Assembly (NCBI RefSeq): GCF_027744825.2
Contig: NC_071340.1
Span: 12,660,001-12,724,000 of the forward strand
Source of the DNA: Synchiropus splendidus
Lineage: Eukaryota; Chordata; Actinopteri; Syngnathiformes; Callionymidae
Reading direction: 5' to 3'
Length of the DNA: 64,000 nucleotides
Shown here one piece after another: positions 50,201 to 61,900 of this stretch. Made by a program: the position numbers and the translations under genes. Position 1 is the stretch's first letter. Every line of letters starts with the position of its first letter. The notes below the pieces were generated by a model. It was not told the origin of the DNA and ran no database searches. It was given only the letters and a program-made list of their open reading frames with translations.

Positions 50201-53200
50201 CTCCAGTGGACTCATAGATAGTGAAATCGTGAATTACTCCATTGGTTTAAGCAGTTATTCATAATATTCTCGAATATTTAACCAGGCTGTAAGTACACAA
50301 AGGTTTGTGACATGGTTATTGTCATTGTAAAAGTGAAGGGAATTCATTCTAAACAGGAAGACTAAGTGGAAAATTGTCTTTAAAATCTACCTTTGTGTAT
50401 ACAGTCTCAGCAGTTTTGATTGTTTAATGTAAACCTATCAAATGCCATTGAAGTTTTATCACCTGATGCATGGAATAAGTTCACCATACTGATGCTTCTC
50501 TACCTTAATATTTGCATTGATTTGAGATATTTCAGTCAAAAACCAGAATTTCAGAAGCATCAGAATGGAGTGCATTGAGCTGTGATGTTATTGATATGCC
50601 TATTTGTGTGTTTGTGTTTTGCATGCACTTGGAAGGTGGACAGATCAGATGTAATTAAACCAGTGGCCCTCACCCATCCACCCTCTCCACCCATGCCCCA
50701 CCCTTTCAGTGCCAGCTCTCCCACCATCCCCATCACCAAGGCCTTTAGATCCTACGAAGGATACGCATCGGGAAAAGAGTCCCCTTCTTTACAACCGTCT
50801 TTTGCGACCTGTATTCCGTCACCTTTGTCAGCATTTACGCCCGCCTCCCCCCACCTCAGTCCACCTCTTCCTCCCCCACCCCTGTCACCCTCATCCTCCC
50901 TCTCTACCTCTCCACCCGTCCTCGTGCCGCCTCAACCCTCGGTGTATAACACTCCCATCAACCTTTACTCCACTGAAAATGCGTGTGAGGTGGCGATGGG
51001 ACAGAGGCGGGGCCTCCTGGAGAGTCAGGGCGGAGCCTTGCCAATGCATTTTAATGGGTGAGTGCTGGTGTCATGAGACCGGAGGCTTTATTCCCCCAGT
51101 GGGAGACCCATATACGGGTCTGTCTAAAATGTCTTATGGTGTCTAAAACAATAAGAGTGTGACACTTGTAGTTTCATGATATTTTCCAAAAATAGATTCG
51201 GTTTTCTACATCATTGTGTGGTGCTGTTTATCCCAATTAGTTCCCAACACCATGCTTTTCATTTCAAGAGCTCTTCCAGGAGCATAGTGAGTATAACTTT
51301 GTGATGATGCTGTCTGTATTTATATATAAACCTGTCAGGGTAACTAAAGCTGTGTGGCATTCTCTTCTCTGGAGAGGCAAATGTGTCGCAACAGAGAGCC
51401 TTTGAACCCTGGATGAAGGAAGCTTTACATCAAGCTCCTCAGCGGACTAGCACACTCTTATGACGTTCTTTATTTGATGCAGTCTTGTCTTTGTGGGCCT
51501 AGCCTTTGTCATTCTCAAACCAGGCATGAGAACTTCTTTAGCTGAAAACCCACGGCAAGTCCGACTTCATGAATCATCACGAGGCCTCAAACTGGCTGCA
51601 TCTTCCATATCCATCTATTGTTGTTTCTGAGGCTGCTCTCATTTGCATGTCTAACCACCCTTGCATGCTGTGGATGTGGCATGTGCTTGGGTGAAACAAA
51701 GACCACCAAGTTTATAGCTCAGGGTTTTTTTTAGACAGCTGAATCGTATTTAAATGCTCTCTGTCTCTCCCTTCCTCTATCCTGCTTCTTCTTCTTTGCA
51801 GACAACAGCTGCTCCTCCTCGGGTCACAAAGTCAGTTCCTGAAGCATGCCACCAGTGTTTTATTGAATCTAACCTGAAATCATTTCCTCAAAATATTACC
51901 ATGCCATATCTTCCTGGTTTATCCTTTGGAAATTTATTGCATTCACGGGAGGAAAAAAAAACTCCTTTATTTAGTTACTTATTTTTTGTGGTAATTATTT
52001 TTGTTTTTATATGTTTTTTTATATGTATTTCTTTTTTTTTAATCTGAGTTATTTCCGTTTTTCATAGTAATTTATTTTTCATAGTAATTATTTCTGTTTT
52101 TCAATAATGCATTTTTAATGGTAATTATTTCAGTTTTCTGTGTTGTTGTTTTTTTTGGGTTTTTTTTTTTCGTGTTAATTTTATTTATATATTGGAGACA
52201 CTGAAATTTGGCAAGAACCTCCAACCTGCAGGCGACTTCCCAGCTCTTGCCCTACTCATCCTTAACAAAAAAGAAAATTATTCAAATGAATTCTTTCTTG
52301 CCAAATCAATTATCAATATCAATATCGTTTATTTTAACTGGTTTGGTGTGTTTCATGCTTTTCATTAAACACAGGTATTGTGGTTATTTTAGTGGTGTAC
52401 TTGGCTTATTTACCCCACGACACAAGCATCTCCAGTCCCACTGTGAGTGTGGGACTTGGCTCACATTAAGCTGTCAACACCCCCACACCCACATAGCTGC
52501 TGCTGTCACTAGAACGTGTTGAGGGACCCACATAAATCAGGCTATTCAATTCGCTAGGTGAGAGAATGGAGGCCTTATTTATAGGCGCCTCGCTGTGTAC
52601 AGTTGTGTATTGGTTTCTGATTGATAGATGGCCAGTTAGTGGGGGGCTGTCATCAATATATTGCTAAGGAAAAGTGAATACACCAACTCACGCTCAAGAA
52701 CAGCTCGACAAAAGAATATTTTTACCCATTGTATTGACAGTCAACATGTCAGGGGAATAGCTCAATTGCACCACCTTGTGGCCGACACTGATCCATCTCT
52801 GCATGCTTTGGCGTGGAACTGTTGTCAATCGTTCTTTTGCTGTATCCTCACATTCTGCTTTTTCTGATCTATAGTGGGCCTCAAAGTATTCTGAAGTAAG
52901 TTTACCTGCTTTGCTTCTGATGTCAGTAGTTCACACAGCTTTTTCTCCTCTTTATTTTTATTTTATTTATTTATTTATTTTTTTGCTCTTTTTCCACCTA
53001 AATTCAAAAGAAAACCGCCACCGCCAAGGTATCAGGGTTACTTCCTGGCAATAAATCTAAAATAAACTGCTGTGTGCTGTGCACCATTCCAAACCTCACC
53101 TCTGTCAAAAGAGAGCATTTTCACACATTCATTTGTTGTGTCTCTCACCCTAACAGAACTGAAACTGACAGCTAAAACCCATTAAGCATAACAAATGTGT

Positions 53201-54185
53201 TCCACAGATTTTCCCATGGCCTCCAACCACTTGTGTGTATTTAAATCTTTGACAACATAATCGCAAGTTTGTTATTTTTAGCTGTTTTTCAACAACTGTC
53301 ACCTTCTAATATAGCAGGCGGATTAAGTCCTGTGGTGCATGAGGCTTTTGCAGCAATAAACCTTGTTTGTGCTGACAATTAAAAAAAAGTCCTTGCCCTT
53401 TTTTGGGGTTGTTTTAGCTGCCTCAAAGGTCTGCAGTTAAACTGCTAAGTGCCTCAATGTCTGCTAAAGCCGGACGTAATGAGCTCAAGTTTTATTAGGC
53501 ATTTACTGAATTTATTTTGGTTCGCAGCTATTAGAGCGACAGACAAATATCCCGTAAATAAAGTTTTGGGTTTTTTTTTTATCTTTCCTTACATCACAGA
53601 GCTCCCAGGAAACATGTTGTGGAGACAGACATTCATTTCTACCACGTGCCCACTCATGCTGATGCCAGCAGGAAGCGCATCATGGAGGACACGGAGGACT
53701 GGCGTCCACGCACCGGTACTACCCAGTCCAGGTCGTTCAGGATCCTGGCTCAGATCACTGGCACTGAGCGTGGTATGCTTGATTTGCTGTGCTGAATCAC
53801 TCCCATCACATGCAACACATGTCAGAGAGCTGTTCTTCTCATTCCTGCAGCACAAGAGGAATCTGACAAAGCAAAGAAAACAAAGTAAGTCCATGACAAT
53901 TCATGTTGGTTTATGTGATGATAATAATGCTGTTAAGCATATATGTGTCTTCACTTTGTCGTGGTTGCATTTGCGCTGGTCTGTGGTGCCTTTGCGGTGT
54001 TGTTTGTGAAACCATAGATGTGTTGTTCGCCGTCGTGGCTGAGCTGTGGTTTTATCCTCCTCTGTGATTTGCTGCATCGAACCTGCAGTGTTGATGTGTG
54101 GACCACACATGTGAGCAGCATGTGTGTGCAGCATTTAATCATGTGGGCTGTAAGACGCCCTCTGAACATCTAAAACACTCAATCC

Positions 54186-54235
<50 letters not shown>

Positions 54236-57200
54236 AATCAGTGGATGCACAATAAATCGGTGGTTTCAAGAGACATCTAACTAAGTTAAAAAAAAAAAAA
54301 AGATTTCTTTGGAAATAGCAAGAAGCAAACCGCCAACACAGGCATCATATTTTTCCCGAAAAGGTTTTTCTAATCCCAGGGGCAACAGAGAAAAATAAGT
54401 CCCAGACAAAAGCTCTGAAGAAGTTAAGGCAAATTCAACCAATAATGTTGTTTTAAATACACTGCCTGGCCCAAAAAAAAGTCACCACCAAAAAAAAAGG
54501 TCACACACTCTAATATTTTGTTGGAGCGCCTTTAGCTTTGATTTCAGCACGCATTCGCTGTGGCATTGTTTCGATAAGCTTCTGCAATGTCACAAGATTT
54601 ATTTCCATCCAGTGTTGCATTAATTTCTCACCAAGATCTTGCATTGATGATGGTAGAGTCTGTAAAGCCTTCTCCAGCACATCCTAAAGACTCTCAATGG
54701 GGTGAAGGTCTGGACTCTGTGGTGGCCAATCCATGTGTGAAAATGATGTCTCATGCTCCCTGAACCAGTTTTTACCATTTGAGCCATTTGAGCCATATTA
54801 ATCCTGGCATTGTCATCTTGGAATATGGTCGTGCCATCAGGAAAGAAAAAATCCATTGATGGAATATCCTGGTCATTCAGTCTATTCAGGTAGTCAGCTG
54901 ACCTCATTCTTTGAGCACATCATGTTGCTGAACCTAGACCTGACCTACTGCAGCAACCCCACATCCAGGATCCAGGTGGCGACTTTTGTTTTTGGCCAGG
55001 CAGTGTATGACAACATGCCAATATATTTCTTTCTTCTATACCAATGCATTTAGATGTATCTTGGGTCATTCAGTTTGGCCTTTGAAAAGCTAAACTACTT
55101 TTGTTGCAATAGATTTCAAATCAAGTACCTCGTTTTAACGTAGGGCTCTCAATAGAGACAAAAAATAATCTCATTTAATAACTCGCAATTGATGGCAAAT
55201 TAATCTCACATTTTGTATCATTTCTAAATGTAACTGAAAGGAAGATGTTATCTACACACGAGTGACGAATATTGCTTTCCACATGCAAACACTAGTTTAC
55301 TCCTGTACAACCAGCCAACATAGCAGGCAAAGGCTTAGCATGCTTAACTCATCTTTAGTGTTGATAATTGAGATTACAGTACACATTTTAATCTGTTGAC
55401 TGCCCAAGTCATGATGAATTTGTTGAGCAATTCATAGATCAACAGGCCGATTATCGGTTAATGAACAACAAAACAGCACATTGTTTAGTCGCTTAAATAG
55501 CTCAAACTGACAGAAATACAGAGGACAAACTACGTCTTGCATCTAAAGCTGTTAGCTGTTATTTAAGTCTGCATTTACAAGCACAATAAAAGCTGTTTTC
55601 ATGATGTTCACGTCACAGGTCACCAATAACTCAACACAACGCTCCTTGAATTTTTTATCATCCCATCTCATATTCATTACTATATTCAAGATCGCAATAA
55701 ACTTCTTCAACAACAGGAAACATTTGACAAGGGAGGAAAACCATCCTTCCATCATCCATTTATTTTCTTCCCTAATTCATCGGCACCATGTCCCGTCCTG
55801 ATAACAGCCCTGCACTTCCTGGCTGTGTCCTCCCTGTCGTGATAACAGCTCATGTGATGCCCGCCAGCATGTGGTATGGCCTGTTGTGAGTCTGTTCACA
55901 GTTTAAATGCCAGCTTCTTCTCCTAAAGCATCTCTTCTCCCTCTTCCCCCCTGGTCCTGGATGACAGGGTAAACAAGACCACCACTCGGTTGGTGATTGG
56001 CCCTAAGTATGGCGAGCTGAGAGACTGGCACCACGGGGTGTCTGCTCGCACACTCAACGTCCAGTAGAGACTCCCAGTGTGTCCATGTTTTTGAGTGCAA
56101 CATATCAGTTGATGGTGGGTTTTTTTGTCAATTGTGTTGGTGAGAGGTTTTGGGAGGATACGGAACGGCCTGGCAAGTGAAACAGCATGTTAAGAGAGAG
56201 TATTTTTCCCTAACAGTTTTATTACTAGTAAATACGCTCTCATCCTGCCCCTCTTTCACCTCCACAAATAAACAGACCTGTTATGCTGCTAATTCAAAAC
56301 ATCCGTGTTTCACTGATGTCAGTTAGTGCATGTTTCTTTAGCACAGCTCATCCAGTTTCACATTGTGAGTGGTGACTTCTCTGTACATAAACGTAGTTCA
56401 GGGTTTGAGAGCATCACCACTCGTCTATAGTCCTATTGTTTCCTCATTTTGTACATCAATTCTAAGTCCTGGAGTGTGACTGAAGTTTATATGCTTTAAC
56501 GATACTAAAGTTGAGATTTCTGGTGTGTTTGCAAAGTCTATGGACAAAAGCCCTGTGATATTGTACAAAACAATATGAATGTAATTAATTTCTGAGGTTA
56601 CATGTTTATGTCAAACCAACGTTTACTTTTCCAGCTTTTTATTGACTATATTTACTCCTACAGTGAGGCATCATAGTGACACAAACACAGCTAGTGGTGT
56701 GGCAAATTATTTACTTCTTGAATTTCCCTCATATTGTTCCTAATAAAGTGATTGAATTTATTCCTGTTTCTTTTTCTGTGTTTTCAGTTTTGTTTGTTCT
56801 GCTTTCAGAAATTTACTTAAGGCACAGTCAATGTTTGAGGCTGAATTTGCTTTGGCTTTACAAATGAAACCTAAAAACCCTGACTGAATAAAACACAAAA
56901 TACAATAGAATCACTGAAATAAATCTACTTTTGAGGGTCTATGGGGACGAAGGCACTGTGTAGCTACCCTTAAGTGCTCGTCCCACTTGCTGTTCGATTG
57001 AGTCCAGTGCATGCTGGATATATTTAACATCAATTATATACATAAAAAACACATGGAAAAATTATATCAGAATCACAGTTTAGGTGAAAATGAGTGGCTT
57101 AGTGGAGGAATGAGCCGACCCAATGTCATGCTCCTTCATTGAGTTTGACTGGGGAAGACATTTATATTTGCGAATTAAATACTAATTTTAGCATGAAGCA

Positions 57201-58866
57201 TTTCTGTGGTCCATTACATAACACAACATTTGAACATTTGAAGCACAAACATTGATCCATTTTCCCATTTTTCATCAAAGTCCCTCTGACTTCTATTGTC
57301 CATTCTGGTTTCGGAAAGATTCCAGGTGAATTGTTGAATGTATAATCTACACTGGAACAGCAAAGTATGAGCGTGTAATTGCAATAAGTCATAGTTTTGA
57401 CTTTTGAGTTTGAATTTTTGAAACCTCATATTTTCGTATGAATCTCATTGAGTGTATTCCCCCACAAGTATATTTGACTTCATGACTCAATTTAGACTTT
57501 TGCCTTTATTACCACTAGAGTGCAGCAGAGTACCAGTACTGAATTTCTACTTTTTTTTTTTTTTTACCCTAAAACCTGCCCAAACGCTTAATAACACTTT
57601 ATTACTTCTGCTCTCATCGAACTGAAGGAATAATATATGTGGGTTATTGATGGTGACTCATGCTTTTGACCATGGAAGGTCTTTAACTTGAGGTGACCTA
57701 ATGTTCTGACTTGACAAATGAAGACTTGATATGGGCGTCTGACAAATTGTTTAGTTCTTTTCTGGTACTTTTTTGTACCTCCAGTTTCATTAATACAGTT
57801 GCCTTTAGATTGACATAATACATTTCAGCTGTCTTTCCGTGGGGGACTGAACCACGAAGTGTATCAATTGACCCCCGAGTCGGAAACAAAAATAAGCCGG
57901 AGTACATTTCATGTACAATATTTCATAGGCTGTTTAAAATCCACCCACTTTGTCAAATAAACAATGTGACTACTGAACATGTCTCTGGTGGAAACCTCCG
58001 CGTGTCCAAGCCAAACGACATAGCAAGCTCGTCTCTGTGGAGACCATTCCCACAAAACACAGCGCTCTGTGGTCGGTGTGAAACAGCCTGGCAGCATCTC
58101 AGACAAGACCATCATCAAAATCCAAACAGTTCTCATGTTCTATAAATGGCCGTCTTTGTTGCAGCGTGCGCTTCAGTGTGTGTAATGCAAAATCATGTGC
58201 ATGACTTGAAAGCAATCCCGAAAACACGGTGCTGTATTATAGACCATCTGTTGTGTGGCGTTGGACAGCCGTCCGTGATACTTAACACGTTTACTCGGGT
58301 TTACGCCAACATATTTACGAGTTAGACTACATAAGTTTCTGGTCACAGCATAAAACAAAAGTGCTCTTTGTACAAATGGAGGCAGTTGGCGCCGATATGT
58401 GCTCATTATCTCATACAGTCAGCCAACGATAGACGCACAAAGAACTGAAACCAGGCAGGATGAGAGCGATACCAATGCATATATGAAGTCGCCGTGAAGG
58501 CGCTTGGATCACTGAGCGAAGCGCAAATGTCCCTCATTCTTCAACCAATCTGCATCAGGATGAAGACACCGGCCTGATATGGCCAAGATGGTGGATCATA
58601 TTAATGAGCGCTCAGCGGTAATTGTGTCTAATAGTTTGAGAACAAGGGAGCATCATATTTCCTCCTCAACTTGTCACCTCTTGTCTGCTAAAGACTTCAT
58701 GTGGACGGATGTTCTGTGCTCGCTGATAAGTAGAACGGATGACAGAGAGGCTTCTAACAGATCATCACTGTCTCAGAATATAAGGAGGAAAGCATCACAC
58801 CGCTTTATATATAATATATATATATATAGAATTCTATAAGCTCTGACACTTCCTCACTCTCTCTCA

Positions 58867-58924
<58 letters not shown>

Positions 58925-61900
58925 TCTCTCTATATATAGAGAGAGAGAGTGAGAGAGAGAGAGGAAGTGTCAGAGCTTATAGAATTCTATTATAACACGA
59001 GGGTTAGAAAACGACAGCCCGTACACAGGTATTCATTCAGTTCTCAGTGAGAACTTATTCACTTCATGAACAGTTATCTACAAACATTTAACATGTCTTT
59101 TTTTTTATAAATTATTTCATAAAGTACTGTACATACTAATTTGAGTAATGTCCAGTAAGTCCCAGTTCCTGAGTGTTGAGGCTGGAATAAAAATAAATAA
59201 AATAAAAATAAAAATAAAAATTAAAGCTGAATTTACTAGTTTTTTTTTAATGTGTATTTCTGCCTCCAATGTAGAATCAAACCCTACTGCTGAAGTAGTC
59301 CTTCAGTCAGTCCCTCCATATCGATGTCAAGATGCAGATGTTATGAATCGTTCGAAATGAATTTTGCTTAACATAGACCGGAGGATGATCTGATTTTTTT
59401 TGTTTTTTTAGTCACATCTGAGGTTCCAGAATAACATCATTAAATGAATTCAGTTTTAAGCTGCGTTGGTGGCCCTCATACGTGGGCACAGCTGATAATG
59501 AGAATGAAGAGATAAGGACTGCAGCCTGCCAGTCTCCTGTACTTAGATTAGAAGTGTACCAGCTACCCTTATTAGCAGTAATCGATGCTTATGCAACTGT
59601 CTGGCTGCATTTATCACAACGGATGTCAATAAATATAGAGCCATTCTGTCTGTTTTTGCCTCTTTTCTTTGAGTCACAGTGGCAACATGGTCTATGACTG
59701 GAAAAAACAACTAAAATGAAGCGTGGGACAAATACAGGGCTCGGTCAGTCTCTCCACGTAACCTTGCTCAAGTGTTGGGATTAAATTACATTACAATAGT
59801 TGGCACTAGTTCCACTTTTTTGTGTTCTGGCCAACAAGGTGTGTCTGGTCTGTCAATGGTATGGAACTGTCCAAAGCATTCTTCTGTTCTTATAACAGTT
59901 GGCTGACATTCACATTCTTTTTCTTGTCTTTGCAACCACCAGAACACTGCAGTGTAACTATGACTGCAGTTGCCATAACACATGGCCCCTAAAGAGTCAG
60001 GGATGAGGCCAGCGACTGTTGGCTTCGGGTCCCTGCAGTACCACTAACAAACAAACGGACACGCTATTTTTGATTTCTCTCGGAGTGCAAAAACACTTCT
60101 CATTTAGTCAGTATTTTAAAAGTATTGCTTACTGTGAATGTTTATGATTTCAGAGGAAGTTGGCTCCTTCACTTCTCGGCTTGACATCATTGGGTCGTTC
60201 ATTCGTGTTGTTGTTCTTCTAAAGAACATTTTGACCTGAGACAAAATGTGTGGCCACGACTTTTATCTGACCTTGAGATAGGGCTTCCAGCATTAGGTGG
60301 GGGCAACACATCAAATCATTCTACTTGGTCCGACGGCAACTTTCAAAAACACGTGAAAGGATTGTATGTGCTGTATTACTACGTCTCCACAGTTTATGTT
60401 TGGACCAGGTCTCATGTCATGTATATATATATATTCTGCTCTGGTCTCTGTTCTGCACGTTCTGCTCTGGCTGCAGTTCAAGTCAGACTTTCGGTGTGTA
60501 GCCTATTAGTCTGTGCTCTGTCAGCAGGTAGGTGGCCTGGATTCTGTTTCGCCGTACAGTGACACTGTTTTCCTTTTGAAGTTACGATTGTCCTTCGTAT
60601 GTGGAGTCAGGCTCGATGCTCTGTGGTGTTTCAGCGCTTTTTGTTTTGGTGAAGGACGGCGTCTTGAAATGCCAACATTGTAAATCACCCCACATAAACA
60701 ACTTTGTCAGTGACAACTGTAAATGTCTTCAGATAACAGATGACTTTGATGCAATGTATTGACAGGATATCTCTTTTTCATTTTGGATATTGACGCAGTG
60801 ACAAAGGGGAGGAGCCTGAACTCAACAGCCATGAATCCGCCATTGTCAAGACCATGGTCAAAGGTTCTGCAGTCACACAAAGTAAAGTCCCTTTGTCATG
60901 CATGTCAGTTACTGCTATTACTAGTACAGTTAACAGGGCATTGAGGCGCATGTCAGTAACAACTATATGGGTGGAAGGCGTACTTTAGACCAGAGGAGGG
61001 CGATTAGATTTAGGAGCCACTTAAAATACTGTGGCAGTTGTGAGGGCCCCTAAGCCAAAAACTGAATAAATTAAGTGAATTCTTAATGCAGACATGCTGC
61101 AAGTGGTGCCACATGTGGCCCTTTGCTTGTGTTGATGTGGCCCTCATGAGGCCAGAGCAAAAGAACAAAAGAAATTCCACATTTTTTTCATCTTTATTCT
61201 ATTTTATATTGCTATTTGAAACAAATCTGTCCTCTTATGGTTAGTCTGTTTTTCTTCCATCATAGCTATTATTGTCAGCCCCATATGTGCTACATAGTTC
61301 TCAGGTATTCACCACTTAAAAAGATCTTATTTATTTTTTCTTCTTTATCATATTTCAGCAACAAGAAAAAAATAAATTTATAGCATAGCATTTATAAGGC
61401 AGATGTGCATTTGCTGACTATATAGCACCACAACTTCTGGTGAAGATGAAGATTTTCAGCGTCAACAAGTCTCTGTGGTCTTGGTGTTTTCACACACATC
61501 GTGTGTCTGTGGGACTTTAAGTTGCCGAGTGATTGATGTGCTGAGTCCATGGTTGTGACTTCAGCAGTCAGTCGGCTGCAGACACCTGCTGGGTGAATAG
61601 ACAGAGGTCAGGGGTCACGACAACTCATTTACCTGCACATGTGTGCAACCATTTGAGCTGTCGCTCTCGTCACATCTTTCGTGTTCTCCTCCACTACATC
61701 TGTCATTTATTTCTCTTTCAGCTGCAGCAGGCTTTGCTTCTCAGTCTGGTTTACTCACGCCTTCTTTCACTGTGAAAGGGAATGGGACCGCCAGCGTTCC
61801 GCGGGGTCCGGCACCAGCTAGACCTCTTCCTCAACCCCACCCCAAAGACGAGGACACCCTGGTCCAGATGGCGGAACACTACCCCGCTGGAACCCGCACA

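Noticed and set aside
54620..54907. A 95-codon minus-strand host gene
   Set aside because: It is the degraded C-terminal part of a Tc1-type transposase lying between matching terminal inverted repeats.
60820..60885. Hidden long-form pdlim5 exon encoding a Pro-rich [10 protein letters not shown] segment
   Set aside because: The acceptor and the GTTCTG donor are weak, and the phase does not connect exon 7 with the LIM exon convincingly.
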